Below the pieces are notes generated by a model that saw only the letters and a list, made by a program, of their open reading frames with translations, made no database searches and was not told where the DNA came from. Shown in pieces: positions 34,740 to 46,264 of a stretch of 64,000 bases of DNA. The stretch covers positions 35,135,229-35,199,228 of the forward strand of contig CM049314.1 in the NCBI GenBank assembly GCA_026874595.1, given 5' to 3'. The translations under genes and the position numbers were made by a program. The first letter of the stretch is position 1. Each line of letters opens with the position of its first letter. The stretch is from Sipunculus nudus (lineage: Eukaryota; Annelida; Sipuncula; Golfingiida; Sipunculidae).

Positions 34740-35907
34740 TATATATATATAATTATATGTATATAAATTTATAGATATATAAATTTATATTTGGAATCAA
34801 CATTGACCAAAATTTAAACATATATTAGTCATGAGTTGCACTTTCCATACACAGAAACATGTAAATTACCTGCAATATTATGCAATGCAAGAAGAACACC
34901 TCCAGGTGACAGCAGCTCATAATAATGACAGAGCAGCTTCTCAACGCCCGTCACATCATAAAGCGAGTGGATAAAATGTATTAAATGGTAGACACCCACA
35001 GCCGGACTTCCTTCTAGGAACTTCTCGTATGTCATTTCTCTCGTCTGGAACTCCACTTTAGAATACTCAGCCTTAACCGTTACCTTTTGCCTGAAAACGT
35101 TGAGTCGGTCAGAATCAATGTCGATTGCGGTGTATTTGATTCTTTTGAACTCAGGCACGATCTTCTGTAGTATCTTATCGTCCGGTTTTCCTATAGAGAG
35201 TCCATCGAAATGTTAGTGTCTTTATGCTTTCTCAACAATAATTGATCTCTTAGAGAAATTAGATACATATATCTGTGCGTATTTGTTTACAAGATTTTAA
35301 ATAAGATATTCTGATATGTTTTCTTTTTATCTTCATCTCAATTTTTTTATCTGTATTTGTTTCTATATTTAAATAGAAATATTTTATTTTTTTTTGTCGA
35401 TGGTTAAACATATATTTTAAATTATGAAAAATATTTTAAGGTAATTTGGAAGCTTTACTGGACCTGCAAAGTTGAAAGGTTTTTCCCCATTCTTCATATA
35501 AAACTATAAAATGTTATTTAGAGATCGTAAGCGTACAGTAGAATCATGCCTGACCACCCGTCATGACTAACACAATTATTAGGCACAAATGTTTACTTCT
35601 CCGGCCATTCGGCTAATTAGACCGTTTATACGTCTCCGAGGTTGTATGCTTAGAAGAGTTTTTTTTAAATATTAATGTCACAAGTACTGAAATACATTCT
35701 AATTTACAAGTATTTTTCAATCTTACCTTCCCCTGAACCATTTGAAATTATATTGATTAAAAGCCCATTAGCGCAGGCATCCTTCGTAATGGGGATGATG
35801 TTTTCTGCGAGCCATTCTTGACACACCTTATCCTGCGTAGAGTTTTTTAGGAAGGTTTCTCTGCAGATGTTGTATCGTTCTTTATCTTCTTTCAGGTAAC
35901 GATACAT
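34046..35907 (-). CDS. HNMT-like SAM methyltransferase, copy 2, intact
   Basis: Four exons (minus): 35907-35727, 35190-34870, 34589-34449, 34245-34046; 843 nt, 280 residues (vertebrate HNMT is 292). All junctions are GT-AG and all are phase 1. Exon 1 starts MYRYLKEDKERYNICRETFL and ends in motif I NIISNGSGEG, completed by GKPDD. Exon 2 has YTAIDID (acidic SAM ribose position) and VYHLIHFIHSLYDVTGVEKL with LLSPGGVLLALH. Exon 3 is GSHDARLMEDFPDSPPAMID with KLGFTFKKYC. Exon 4 has ILDILTGTLHFRMTAP and WFTNSSVLYII. The layout follows HNMT, a cytosolic enzyme that methylates histamine with S-adenosylmethionine. Likely substrate-contact residues differ (see findings), so the substrate is open. An upstream Met seen in copies 1 and 5 is lost here. 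Confidence 0.82.
34696..34752. repeat. (TA)n in HNMT-like intron 2, copy 2
   Basis: TA array interrupted by AAATA, homologous in position to the arrays at 26250-26301 and 54586-54643. Confidence 0.9.
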
Positions 35908-36594
35908 CGTCTCTATTATTTATCTGTGATGGGTATGTGATGATCTAATACGCGGGTACAATGCTGTTGTATCGGGGAGCAGTCTGGCAATATTTGGCCG
36001 TTTGGCCTTCTTGAACTTGCAAATAAAATCGTTTAAATATGCGTGAAATCCTTGGTTCATTGTCATCAAGGCGACGCTTTGAAAAAATTGAGCTTGCATT
36101 TATGCAGTAAAATAAATGGTTTAGTGGTATTTTATGTTTAAATTATTTAAATCATCCATGTTAATGAGTCAATTGTCAGTAAAATGACCGGCTCGCAGGA
36201 TCTTTCGATTTTGTATGCTCATACCTGACTGTATGCGGCATTCATGATGTAGGTATTCATGATGTGAGAGCGTAACGCGGGCAGAGAACGGACCCGCTAG
36301 GGCTTGTCTATATTTAAAGGATTCATTTGGATCACTTCCTAAATCATCGTGAACGTCAGCCCTCTCAGAATAATCAGAAAATATACTTCATTATTAATCA
36401 CTGTAATGTCCCATGTTGCAATTTTTATTTCTTAAAGTCAAGTTTCACGCCGTGTTGTTTTTATTCAGATAAATAAAATTAAAACAACAATGTTCATACA
36501 TTTTTTAAAATACTAATAGAATGAGAATGAGTATTTCCAAGCTTGTACACCAAGTGTCGTTGAGAGCAAATCCCGATTACTACAAAAATGTGTT

Positions 36595-37160
36595 AAAGGG
36601 ATAAACACGGGATGATCGTGCGGGATGGTCGTATTAACGGGATTGTCGTGTTAGTGGGGTGGTTGTGTTAACAGATTGCTCGTGTAAGTGATGTGGTCAT
36701 GTTTACGGGATGGTTATGTTAACGGTGTAGTGGTGTTCACCAGATGGTCATGTTAGCAGAATCATCGTGTTACCGGGAATTCCGTGTTGCCTTGGAAGAC
36801 GTGTTACGGGGTGGTTGCATAGGTACTTGTCGGGTGGTTAATTAAATGTGGTTGTAACGTCACGCGAGTGATCATTATTGCTTAATTTACGGGAGGGTGG
36901 TTATGTCGGGGTAATCGTGTTCTTGGTTGTTCGAATTACTGTCGTTGTGTGTTACCGGGCTAGTGGTGTACAAAACATGTATATTATGAATTAAATGTTC
37001 GGAAGTAGTGTAACAGGGGTGGTTGTATATTCACTAGTCGGGTGGTTATGTTATCGTGGTGGTTGCGTTACGGAAGTGATCATGTGATCAGGGTCGTTCT
37101 GTTATCGGGATGGCGGAGATGTCGAGATGGTCGTGTTATTTGTTATATTTCGTGTTACTT
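36595..37160 (+). repeat. minisatellite (GGGATGGTCGTGTTAAC type), cassette 3
   Basis: Diverged ~17-bp units like those at 15010-15770, with an internal break near 36970-37010. It lies directly before the exon-11 copy at 37226, the same order as in the parent gene. Confidence 0.85.
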
Positions 37161-37959
37161 ATGTGTGTTAACTGAATAAAACTATTTAAAAATAATCTAC
37201 AATGGTTTACGAACCTAATTTTAAGGAAATATAGAATACGTACATGTTAAGAATGACACCTATTACAAGTCAAAAAAGTCAAGTGACGAATTTTGCGCTG
37301 CCGACACAGCGGTCTTACCTGCAGAATGTTCCACACTCAACATGTCCAAGTGCAAATGTAAAATGTACCCCTATTTCCTAACAATTCTTACTGAGGTTGA
37401 ACAGTACTGCAATTTAGCTCTCGGTACATAATATGGTTTGCAGTCGTACGAATATACTAACAGATATAAGAATTCATTTGTTATTACTGTCAACTAGAAA
37501 CTTACCTTGATATTATGACCGTTTCCAAAGTTTTGTGTCTTTGCCAATAGGCTTTTCCACCTCACTGGCGACATCAGTTGGCCATGATTGACACGAAATG
37601 TTCGGATGGCTTTTTTTTGTACCTAAAATGATCGGATTTTTACATTTAATATGATATCAAAGTTATATAGCCATACAAGTTTCAATGGCGAGGTTCCTGC
37701 CCGATTCTTTGGCATTTTAACTGAAGCCACCATACCTGATAGACCTTACTGGTACCGCGATCGTGACGCGCAGTGCGCAAGCTCGTGGGACTGGTCTATT
37801 AAACGGAGTTGCAGCTGGCCTACACGTCTTGAATATCTGAATTTAGAAAAAAAAGGTCTACTTCATACATGTTTATCCGTCTCTAAAAAATCCTATTTTC
37901 ACAGTTGATACATCAGCTATTTGTTTTTTTTTTTATTAATTTGAAACAACAAGAACAAC

Positions 37960-37995
<36 letters not shown>

Positions 37996-38244
37996 TATAA
38001 TCATAAATAATAAAAATAAAAAATTATTATAATAAAAATAAAAATAATATTAAGATATTCCTTTATTTGGTTAATAATGTACCCGTGGGCAAATATGTGA
38101 GCTAAAACACAGCAGATAAACCTTCCGGACAGAAGAATTCCTGCAAAAGAAATTTGACCAATTGAGTTGGAGCGTATGAATAACACCACAAAAGAAACCG
38201 CTGGCTATCCTGGCTGTCATATTCAGAAGTACGTTACTGCGTCA

Positions 38245-39190
38245 CATATCCAAAACAGGCCCGTCCGGTTTCTCTGCGAGCTGAAAAGGGCATTTTCGCC
38301 AGGAATACGGCCGGTGTTTGCTGGATCACTGCGGACTCCGCCGCGATTTTTAGGGGTCGGCCGACGATCGCAGGCCACCGAAACCTGTTCTTAAATCAGT
38401 GATTTTCCAATGGCGATTTTTGAGGTCGCAGAGCTCGAAAACAGGACCCCCGTAGATCGCTCGGGCAGCGGCCAACATGCGATCGATATTCGGGCAGCAA
38501 TCCGTCGATTTTATACCAATGTTTGCTCTAAAAATCGGACGGAGGTCGAGAGAGCTGCATGGCTGCCGCAGGGGCTCTATAGGATACTCGAACGACTTGT
38601 ACATAGTCGATCGTGCTGCGATCGCGCTCCGTGCAGGTGTAGGGCCGCCGTTGGGCGGCTACTTCGGCTTCCGGCCGGGTTCCTCCCGTCAACTCAGTTT
38701 CCTGTTCATGCTCTGATGAAGCGGATTTAGGCTCTGTTGCCAGCTTCTTCATAATAACGGGTTTATTGCTCCCTTGGTCTTCTTTGGTGGCATCTTAGAT
38801 TGCCCGAATTACGTAGTAGCTGTGCAATGTTTTTCACTCTGTCAGACTTAAGAAATATGATGTGATAAACTTTTTACATGTCATTCATATACTCGAGGCG
38901 CGGACGTCGGACGATGTCAGGCAGGACGTCGGTCGGAGACCGCCCGGGCGTCGCCCGGGTGTCTGGCGGGCATTGACAGACACAATGACCATCGCCCGAC
39001 TACCATTTTTTACTGTCGGCCGCCGGGAGATTTTTGATCACATTGTTCATTGGGCACCGCCGTTCCCGTCCGATGTGACACGTTAGATTTTAAGCGTAAA
39101 ATACGCTCGACTTCCTGGCGGGCTTGGAATTCGGCGACTTTCTGGCAATCCACAAATTCGGCCGGAGGCCGTTGAATATGTAAATCAGGC
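38245..39190 (-). mobile_element. ~945-bp GC-rich insertion of unknown type
   Basis: It interrupts the exon-12 copy between GTTACTGCG and a stretch ending TTTAGACACGGCGAC. Base composition is strikingly GC-rich (CGGCCGG, CGCCCGGGCG) against AT-rich surroundings. The minus strand has an ATG at about 38791 starting MPPKKTKGAINP, then, after a stop and frame change, MKKLATEPKSASSEHEQETE and GGTRPEAEVAAQRRPYTC. The other end (39207-39010, minus) reads RPPAEFVDCQKVAEFQARQE. The basic MPPKK start recalls Gag-like ORF1 proteins, but no RT, integrase or terminal repeat is visible. Confidence 0.5.
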
Positions 39191-40022
39191 TTTAGACACG
39201 GCGACACTGAGGTGGTATGAAATTGTGATTTGTATATCTTAAAGAGGGAAATATTATGTTGATATTTATTGTCTTCTGATAGACGGTACTTAGATACTAA
39301 TTTTCACTGAATTTATAAATTAAAAAATAAATGTGTTTACATGCAGATACAGACAGAAAATTCAGTCTTTAAATAAACATTTTACATATAAATAAAACAA
39401 GTTTATCTCCTAAGTTATCAAGTTTATTATCAAGACTAATTATAGAAATTTTCATGGGAGAAAACGTGTTTAAGCATGCTGATATATTTATTATTTTTGC
39501 ATTATACATGTACTTACTATGCTTACAATATACTGTTTAGTTCCACACTTTGGAATACAGCTCTGCAGCTCTGTATTACAAACCCGATTTTGCTGCATCA
39601 ATATCGCATGCGCATGCGTATTACTGGAACCACACACTTCCGTTTTCTAGCTGCATTACTTACTAAATGTGCATATTTAATGCTAACTTGATATTGTTAA
39701 TTTTATTATGAATTTCCCCGTCCGCTACCATGCATATAAGATTTCAATCGCTACCGTGATCCATCTAAACGTTCTGCATTTGCATACGTATATTCTCATA
39801 TGTACAGCATACGCATATATGGAATCACTCCAAAAGAATATTAGTGCGGTTCATAGCTGCAAACGCATACATAACGCATACGTACTGCATATGCACATAT
39901 GGTAAAGCCGCCCTACAGGTGCTTACAATATCCCTGTAGAAACATTATGTAAGCACAAATATCTTTTTGACCACAATGTGTGTTTACTTTGTTGGATAAA
40001 TCATGTAGAATTCATTTATAAT

Positions 40023-40027
<5 letters not shown>

Positions 40028-40084
<57 letters not shown>
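40028..40084. repeat. (TA)n microsatellite
   Basis: TA array in the exon 12-13 intron of cassette 3, about 100 bp before the exon-13 copy. Confidence 0.95.
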
Positions 40085-40088
<4 letters not shown>

Positions 40089-40449
40089 TATAAATGTATT
40101 ATCTTGCGATATGGAAGTCGTCGAGTATTCGAACTGGTATCAGGTTCACTATGCCTCTATGCCATAGGACTATATTTCTATAAGACTAAGACCGTGATGT
40201 GGTCAGCTGGTCATGACGGATACTGGTGTACCAGGGTCGACATTGAGATTCTATCACTGCGCCTGCCAGTACGGGCAAGACTGCCGTATGGCCTCGGCAA
40301 TGTTAAACTCGTTAAACTTGATCTGAACGGTGAGTATTGACACAGGTAAGAGGTAAGGTTTTGCAGTATGGTAGACAGGGCGTTGAGTCCCCTGAACCCC
40401 CATTTATATATATACATATATTATCATGATATTCTGTGTTAGGTCTTTT

Positions 40450-40453
<4 letters not shown>

Positions 40454-40535
<82 letters not shown>
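40454..40535. repeat. paired (TA)n arrays
   Basis: Two TA blocks separated by AATTATTA in the last intron of the cassette 3 tail. Confidence 0.9.
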
Positions 40536-40536
<1 letters not shown>

Positions 40537-40611
40537 TTTAAAAAATATATATTTCGATGGAAGAAACCGCTCCCATTTTTAAAGGCAAACTTAACTACGT
40601 AAATGTACATC

Positions 40612-40857
40612 TGCAGAATTCCATTTCAGTTTCAGACTACGTGACATGGTAGTAACACATGATGCTGTTATTTTATATCCTGGCGTTAGTTTTGCACCTG
40701 CGGGCCCTGGGTGGGTAATCTCCCCACTGTGTGCAGAGAGGTCACCCTATGTTTAAGAAAATCTCTAGAAAATCTTGCCGCCTCGGATGAGATTCAAACT
40801 CTCGATCTACCGGCTTTGAGTCCTGTGCTCTATCCCAGTGCCACAGATGTCGGTTTT
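40612..40857 (-). mobile_element. tRNA-derived SINE (cassette 3)
   Basis: Read on the minus strand, the head has TGGCACTGGGATAGAGCAC (A box-like) and GAGTTTGAATCTCATCC (B box-like), with a body ending in GAATTCTGCAGATGTA. It is homologous to 47929-48260. It lies in the last intron of the IgGFc tail and opposite to it, the same relative position as the inverted copy. Confidence 0.75.
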
Positions 40858-42147
40858 GATAAATTAATATTATTATATGTGTCTGTGTTCCCACCGCTAA
40901 CCTCTTCATTATATTTTTTTACCTGACAGACTGTGATTGGTCGTCATAATACGAACACAGGACCGAAGGGGAAACCGCTCACACAGCACTTGACACAATA
41001 GATTCCCTTCACAGAAGATCTCAGTTTAAATGCCAGCCCCGAGACTTCCCTTGCGCGTTTCAAACGTTTATGTGTACTCATGGTTTTTTTTTTTATTTTG
41101 AAAGATGAGCTTTGAATAAGCTGTTTTTCAATCTAGTAACCTATTGGTCCTGCAGGTATAACAATACAAAAACTGTAATCTGGTCATATACTTTTATAAA
41201 AAAGTATATGGGTGATCACGCACATCGGAGCGTCCCATTGTGATCGTGTATGGCAAATTGGAATAAGTTGGCGAGATGTTATGTTTTAACCTTGGTTGCT
41301 TTGTCTGACTTTACTAAAAAATGTGAACGGATTTTAACGGAATTCCGTGGCGTGTTATATTTTGGAGGTATTCTGTCTCACAATAACATGTTTTTCTTTA
41401 TTTAACGAAATCTATACGTATGAAATGGGACAATATTTTATCCCTGCCAAGTAACAGTTTCATTCACAGGTATGAGGGGACCGCCTTTTATCTAGAGAAC
41501 ACTTGTGATTTCACTTAGCATTTTATGAAGATTTATACACTTTTCTCCATGTGGCACAGTCTGTCAAAAAATAACGGCGGAGGTGTATATGTAGTCAGAG
41601 GCCGCATCTGTACTGTAGAATGGTAAAGTGTTCGACCATTAAAATAACACAAGCATTTTCTTCACAATATTTATTAGAATAATTTTGGTATTCTCAAGAT
41701 TTCAACAGTAGTTCGTTTTGTAACTAGGGCCCCGCTTGAGAAGGTGCCAGAGAACAATCAGTGTTTTTCTTTTGCAAAAATTCGACAGAACATTGACACC
41801 TTTGCGGGGATGTGTGCTTTCAAATTTCAGAGTCCAGTCAGATCCAATATCCTTTCGCCATAACTTTGTAGATAATATTATGAACATTCTGATAACTGGC
41901 CATTTAAGATTATTTGTAGTGGTAATTTTCAGACTAATCTGACGTCCAACATGACCTCAGGGCTGCCATTCTGAAGAACTGGCGATCTCGGGGGCCCTAA
42001 ATGAGGACCATAAGGTTCGTTTGTGTTTTTCATATTGATTAAGATGCCAGCATAAAAGAAATTTATTTATCAATAATATCTTATATAAATTGTGAGTATT
42101 AAGCATTTCAAAGGAACATACTCTAATCCATAAACGAATAAATACCT

Positions 42148-42156
<9 letters not shown>

Positions 42157-42199
<43 letters not shown>
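42157..42199. repeat. (TA)n microsatellite
   Basis: TA array in the intergenic part of cassette 3, between the exon-14 copy and HNMT-like copy 3. Confidence 0.9.
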
Positions 42200-42202
<3 letters not shown>

Positions 42203-43114
42203 TAAGGAATTTAAAAAATTTACCACCCACGAAATCAACGAAAGTAAAATACCTCCACGAATAATTGCCATATTGCTGGACCATAAACATGTGCAGGCAA
42301 TAAATAAAGCAGTTCGGAAATAATATCTTCAGGATAAGCAAATCATTATCCGTATATAAGATTACTCATTTATAATCAAAGAAACATCCAAAAACATATT
42401 TCTAAATATCCCAGGAAATTCAGAGATATCAGTTGATGTCAGGGTTTTCATTAGTTATCTGGTATATGCTTGGTTTAAATGAAGGTGTAAATAAGTAGCT
42501 TCTTGTTTTAAAGTTTCACAGTTAAAATATAAAAAAAATCAGTCAGAATACTTATATCATTATCATATGAATTCTCAACTGTTTCGAATTCTTTAACAAA
42601 AAAATCTATGTTTATTGGGTCATTCTCATGCCGACTTACGTGTATCAATTTATTCTATTATTGTGTAAATCACACATCAACAGATGCAAGCCTTAAATAG
42701 ATGTATCTTCCTTGTGTGGCTTTTTATCAAAGTACAAGTTTTGATTCACAGCAAGAGGTAATTTCAAGAGTAATGTTTAAATATAATTCAGTTATACGTG
42801 AATTGGTATGCACAGTGCGAATATTTGAACATATATTGAACAATATAATACAGGTTTGATCCGTTCCAACATATTCAAGTCAATGTTGATATAAAAAATA
42901 TCGATTTTGATATAACATTATCTTTTTTAAAAATTTATACGTGATTTTTTATGTGTATTTTTTCTTTGTACTCTGAATGGAAATGTATTTTGCTTCAAGA
43001 TATTAATAGAAATAATAAAAATATTGAAACTGTTTTCTGTGCTGTTTAGTTTTTTCATTAACGTGAAAGATTACACAATGAAAGATAGCACGTATACAAG
43101 ATAACACGGATTTT

Positions 43115-44913
43115 TTAATTCACCGGTTTCTTGATTATGTATAGAATGGAAGTATTTGTAAACCAGTGAATTCCGTTAAGTAGAGTGCTGTTTTTTTCTA
43201 ATCTCTGAATTATTGTTGTCACCGTCCCTCGAGGAGCAGTCATTCTAAAGTGCGGGGTGCCGGTCAGATAATCCAAAATCTTGTCACCTTCTTCAAGTCC
43301 CATGAAAACAGTTTCTGAAAATATTGTGGGACAATATTTGTATTTCCTGATATTCACCTTTCTTGTGATGTATGGGACAACAATTTTAGAACAAATTGGA
43401 CCTACCATTTCAGTGAATATAACAACTTAAGTGTTTCTGGATATACGATTGGTAAACATGAAAGCTAATTAGCAGATAATTTAAAAAAAATCTCCATATT
43501 AACCTTAGGAAAAAATGAAAGAAGATATTTACCAACATTTATAAAAGTAGGAATGCAGTGTTTCTTAAAAGTAAATCCCAGTTTGAAGCAGTACTTTTCC
43601 AAATCACATTCCTGTTCAATTACTGCACGGGGGATTCCAGGGAAATCTTCCATCAAACGAGCGTCAGGGCTACCTTCAAAATAGAAAAAAAAACACGTTC
43701 AGGAATGAGTGAAAGCAAATCATTCACGATCACGACAAGCCCATATTATAGAATACAATACATCCATGCATTTACCCACTCCCTGTTTGTATATATATAT
43801 TTGCATATTTGCGTAGATTTTCTGATTATTGTGAGTTTGACAGTTCATATTTATAACCAACATTGATAAAATTTAAATATATATTGCTCATACTTCTTAT
43901 TTCTATCCACTCGTTGAGTTCAAACCAAGAAAGATGCACATGGTATGAAAGTAAATTACCCGTAATATTATGCAATGCAAGAAGAACACCTCCAGGTCCC
44001 AAGAGCTCATAATATTGACAGAGCAGCTTCTCAACGCCTGTCACACCGTAGAGCGAGTGGATAAAATGTATAAAATGGTAGACTCCCACAGGTGGACCTT
44101 CTTCTAGGAACTTCTCGTATGACATTTCTCTCATCTGGAACTCAACTTTCGAGTATTCATCTTTACACAATACACTTTGTTTGAAAACATTGAAACCATC
44201 AGAATCACGATCGACTACCGTGTATTTGATTCTTTTGAACTCTGGAACAATCTTCTGTAGTATCTTATCGTCTGGTTTTCCTAAAAAGAGTCCATTGAAA
44301 CGTTGATTTACATATGCTTCATCAAAGTTGATTGATCCCTTTGACAAAATGTATACCTGTGCCTCTTTCTTCACTTGATTATTTTAAATGAGACATTTTA
44401 CTAATTTTAAAAACTTTTTTTTCGTTTATTATATTTTAAATATTTTTTTTATTTTTTAGTAATTAGCATTTATCTATCTTGAAAATATTTATTCAAAGAT
44501 TATTTAATCGTGAAGCTTTGTGGGACCTACCCAGGAGAAAAGGGTTTCTCCATTTTTCAATAATATGTCATAAAGTATTATTTAGAGATCGGAACCATTA
44601 ATACTTTAGAACGGCCATCCGGCTAATAAGTCCGTTTATACGTTTCAGAGATTGTAATCTCAGACGAGGTTTTACATTTTTAATACAAATGTCTTTATTA
44701 CTGAAATACATTCCAACCGTATACACGCTTACCTTCCCCCGAGCCATTTGAAATTATATTTATTAAATGCCCATCGGCGCAGGCATCCTTTGCAATTTGG
44801 ATGATATTTTCTGAGAGCCATTCGTAAAAAACCAGATGGTCTTTAGAGTTTTTCAGGTAGGTTTCTCTGCAAATTCTGTATCGTTCGTTGTCCTCACTCA
44901 GATCCCGATACAT
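43115..44913 (-). CDS. HNMT-like SAM methyltransferase, copy 3, intact
   Basis: Four exons (minus): 44913-44733, 44280-43960, 43673-43533, 43314-43115; the lengths 181/321/141/200 nt are identical to copy 2, giving 280 residues. It starts at MYRDLSEDNERYRICRETYL; the frame is also open upstream to 45063, with Thr where other copies have a Met. Motif I is NIISNGSGEG. The acidic SAM position is YTVVDRDSD. VYHFIHFIHSLYGVTGVEKL and LLGPGGVLLALH follow, then KLGFTFKKHC, ILDYLTGTPHFRMTAP and WFTNTSILYII. Identical exon lengths and no lesions suggest selection has kept it. The enzyme class is known from HNMT; the substrate is not determined. Exon 1 has KDHLVF where copy 2 has TQDKVC, so the N-terminal substrate lid is diverging. 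Confidence 0.82.
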
Positions 44914-45703
44914 TCTGTCCGTTATTGATCTGTGATGAGAATGAGATGGTCTGAATAATGCACGGGTATAATGCAGTTTTCCGGGGTACACTCTCGCAAG
45001 TTTTTGGACTTTGGCCATATTAAACTTGCAAATATAATCTGTTAAATATGCGTAGAACCCCAAGTTGTATATCAGAGCGATGCTTTGAACAGCTTAGATT
45101 TAAATGAGTAGACATAATTTTTGATGGTAGTGTGTTAAGTTTAACATGTTTTTGAGTCGTTATGTCAGTATAGTGATCGGCGTCAAGGATATACCATTCA
45201 TGCATGCTCATACCTGACTGCATGTATGCGGCACAGGTATTCATGATGTAAGAGTTAGCCCAGGCAGAGATAAGGCAAGCTAGGGCTAGACCATATCGAA
45301 AAAATCATTTTGACTACTCCAAATCATGTTGTCCGAAGTAAAGCGTCACCCTTTCAGAATATTTGGTTGATAAAATTCATTATTAATCACGGTTCATGAA
45401 TAAATATGAACGGATTTTTTACTGTATCGAAGTGGTTGATGATTTAAAAAATTATCAGATTAATTATGAAGATTATTCATGAATATATATTATATAGAAG
45501 TGTGTTTTCCCATAGATTATTACATAATTTATACAAATTAGATTGACGAATCTGCTGAAACAATTATATAATTGTATGAAGTAACTATATGCAAACCTTT
45601 AAAGTACATCTGTCAAATGTCCAATTTATCTATTAATTTTCATTACACTAATAACATTTTGACCACATTGTGGGTTTACCTTGTTGGATAAATCATGTAG
45701 AAG

Positions 45704-46264
45704 GTAGCCATGATGATCCATTGATGGAAGATTTTCCTTTTATCCCCCGTGCAGTAATGGAACAGAAATGTGATCTGGAGAAATACTCCTTTAAACCGGG
45801 AATTACTTTCAAGAAATACTGCTTTCCTTTTTCTACAATTATCGGTAAATATCTTCTTTCCTGTATTCAGTGGTTAATATTAAGGTAATTTTCTGAATTA
45901 TCTCCCTATTTTCTTTCATGTTTACCCACCGAATGTCCAGAAACATCACAAATAATTATATTGACTGAAATGGTAGGTTCTATTGGTTCTAAACGTGTCG
46001 TCATATACACCACCAGAGAGGTTTGTATTAGGAAATACAAATATTCTTTTCTCATTATTTACAGAAACTGTTTTAACGGGGGTTGAAGAAAGTGACCAGA
46101 TTTTGGATTTTCTGACCGGCACACTTCACTTCAGAAAGACTGCTCCTCCAGAGACGATGGCAACAATCTTTCAGAGATTACAGGAGAAAAGCACTTTACT
46201 TAACGGAGTCCACTGGTTCACAAATACTTCTGTTCTATACATATTCAAATTACCGGCGAAATAA
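45704..46264 (+). pseudogene. HNMT-like copy 4: exons 3-4 only, at the inversion junction
   Basis: Exon 3 (45704-45844) reads GSHDDPLMEDFPFIPRAVME and LEKYSFKPGITFKKYCFPFS. Exon 4 (46065-46264) reads ETVLTGVEESDQILDFLTGT and ends WFTNTSVLYIFKLPAK, stop. Both are open with correct splice sites and lengths 141/200. Exons 1-2 (SAM site) are absent: the sequence left of 45704 is instead plus-oriented intron of the IgGFc tail (GTTGGATAAATCATGTAGAA). It cannot encode a methyltransferase alone, but could act as a 3' exon donor in a chimeric transcript. Confidence 0.75.

Larger units (their letters stand above)
37226..40949 (+). pseudogene. IgGFc-gene tail, cassette 3 (exons 11-14)
   Basis: The exon-11 copy (37226-37357) is intact in length (132 nt), frame and splice sites (NDTYYKSKKSSDEFCAAD), though two Cys are lost. 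The exon-12 copy (38071-39214) has lost its AG acceptor (TTTGG), has a stop after KYVS, and is split by a ~945-bp GC-rich insertion. The exon-13 copy (40185-40329) is open with donor GTGAGT and an in-frame 24-nt shortening. The exon-14 copy (40930-40949) is identical in reading: DCDWSS and stop. Skipping exon 12 would break the frame (exon 11 leaves phase 1, exon 13 expects phase 0). No 5' gene is attached. Confidence 0.78.

Noticed and set aside
38350-38752. Several overlapping GC-rich ORFs on both strands
   Set aside because: Open reading is expected by chance in GC-rich DNA. Only the minus-strand MPPKK frame looked protein-like, and it is interrupted.
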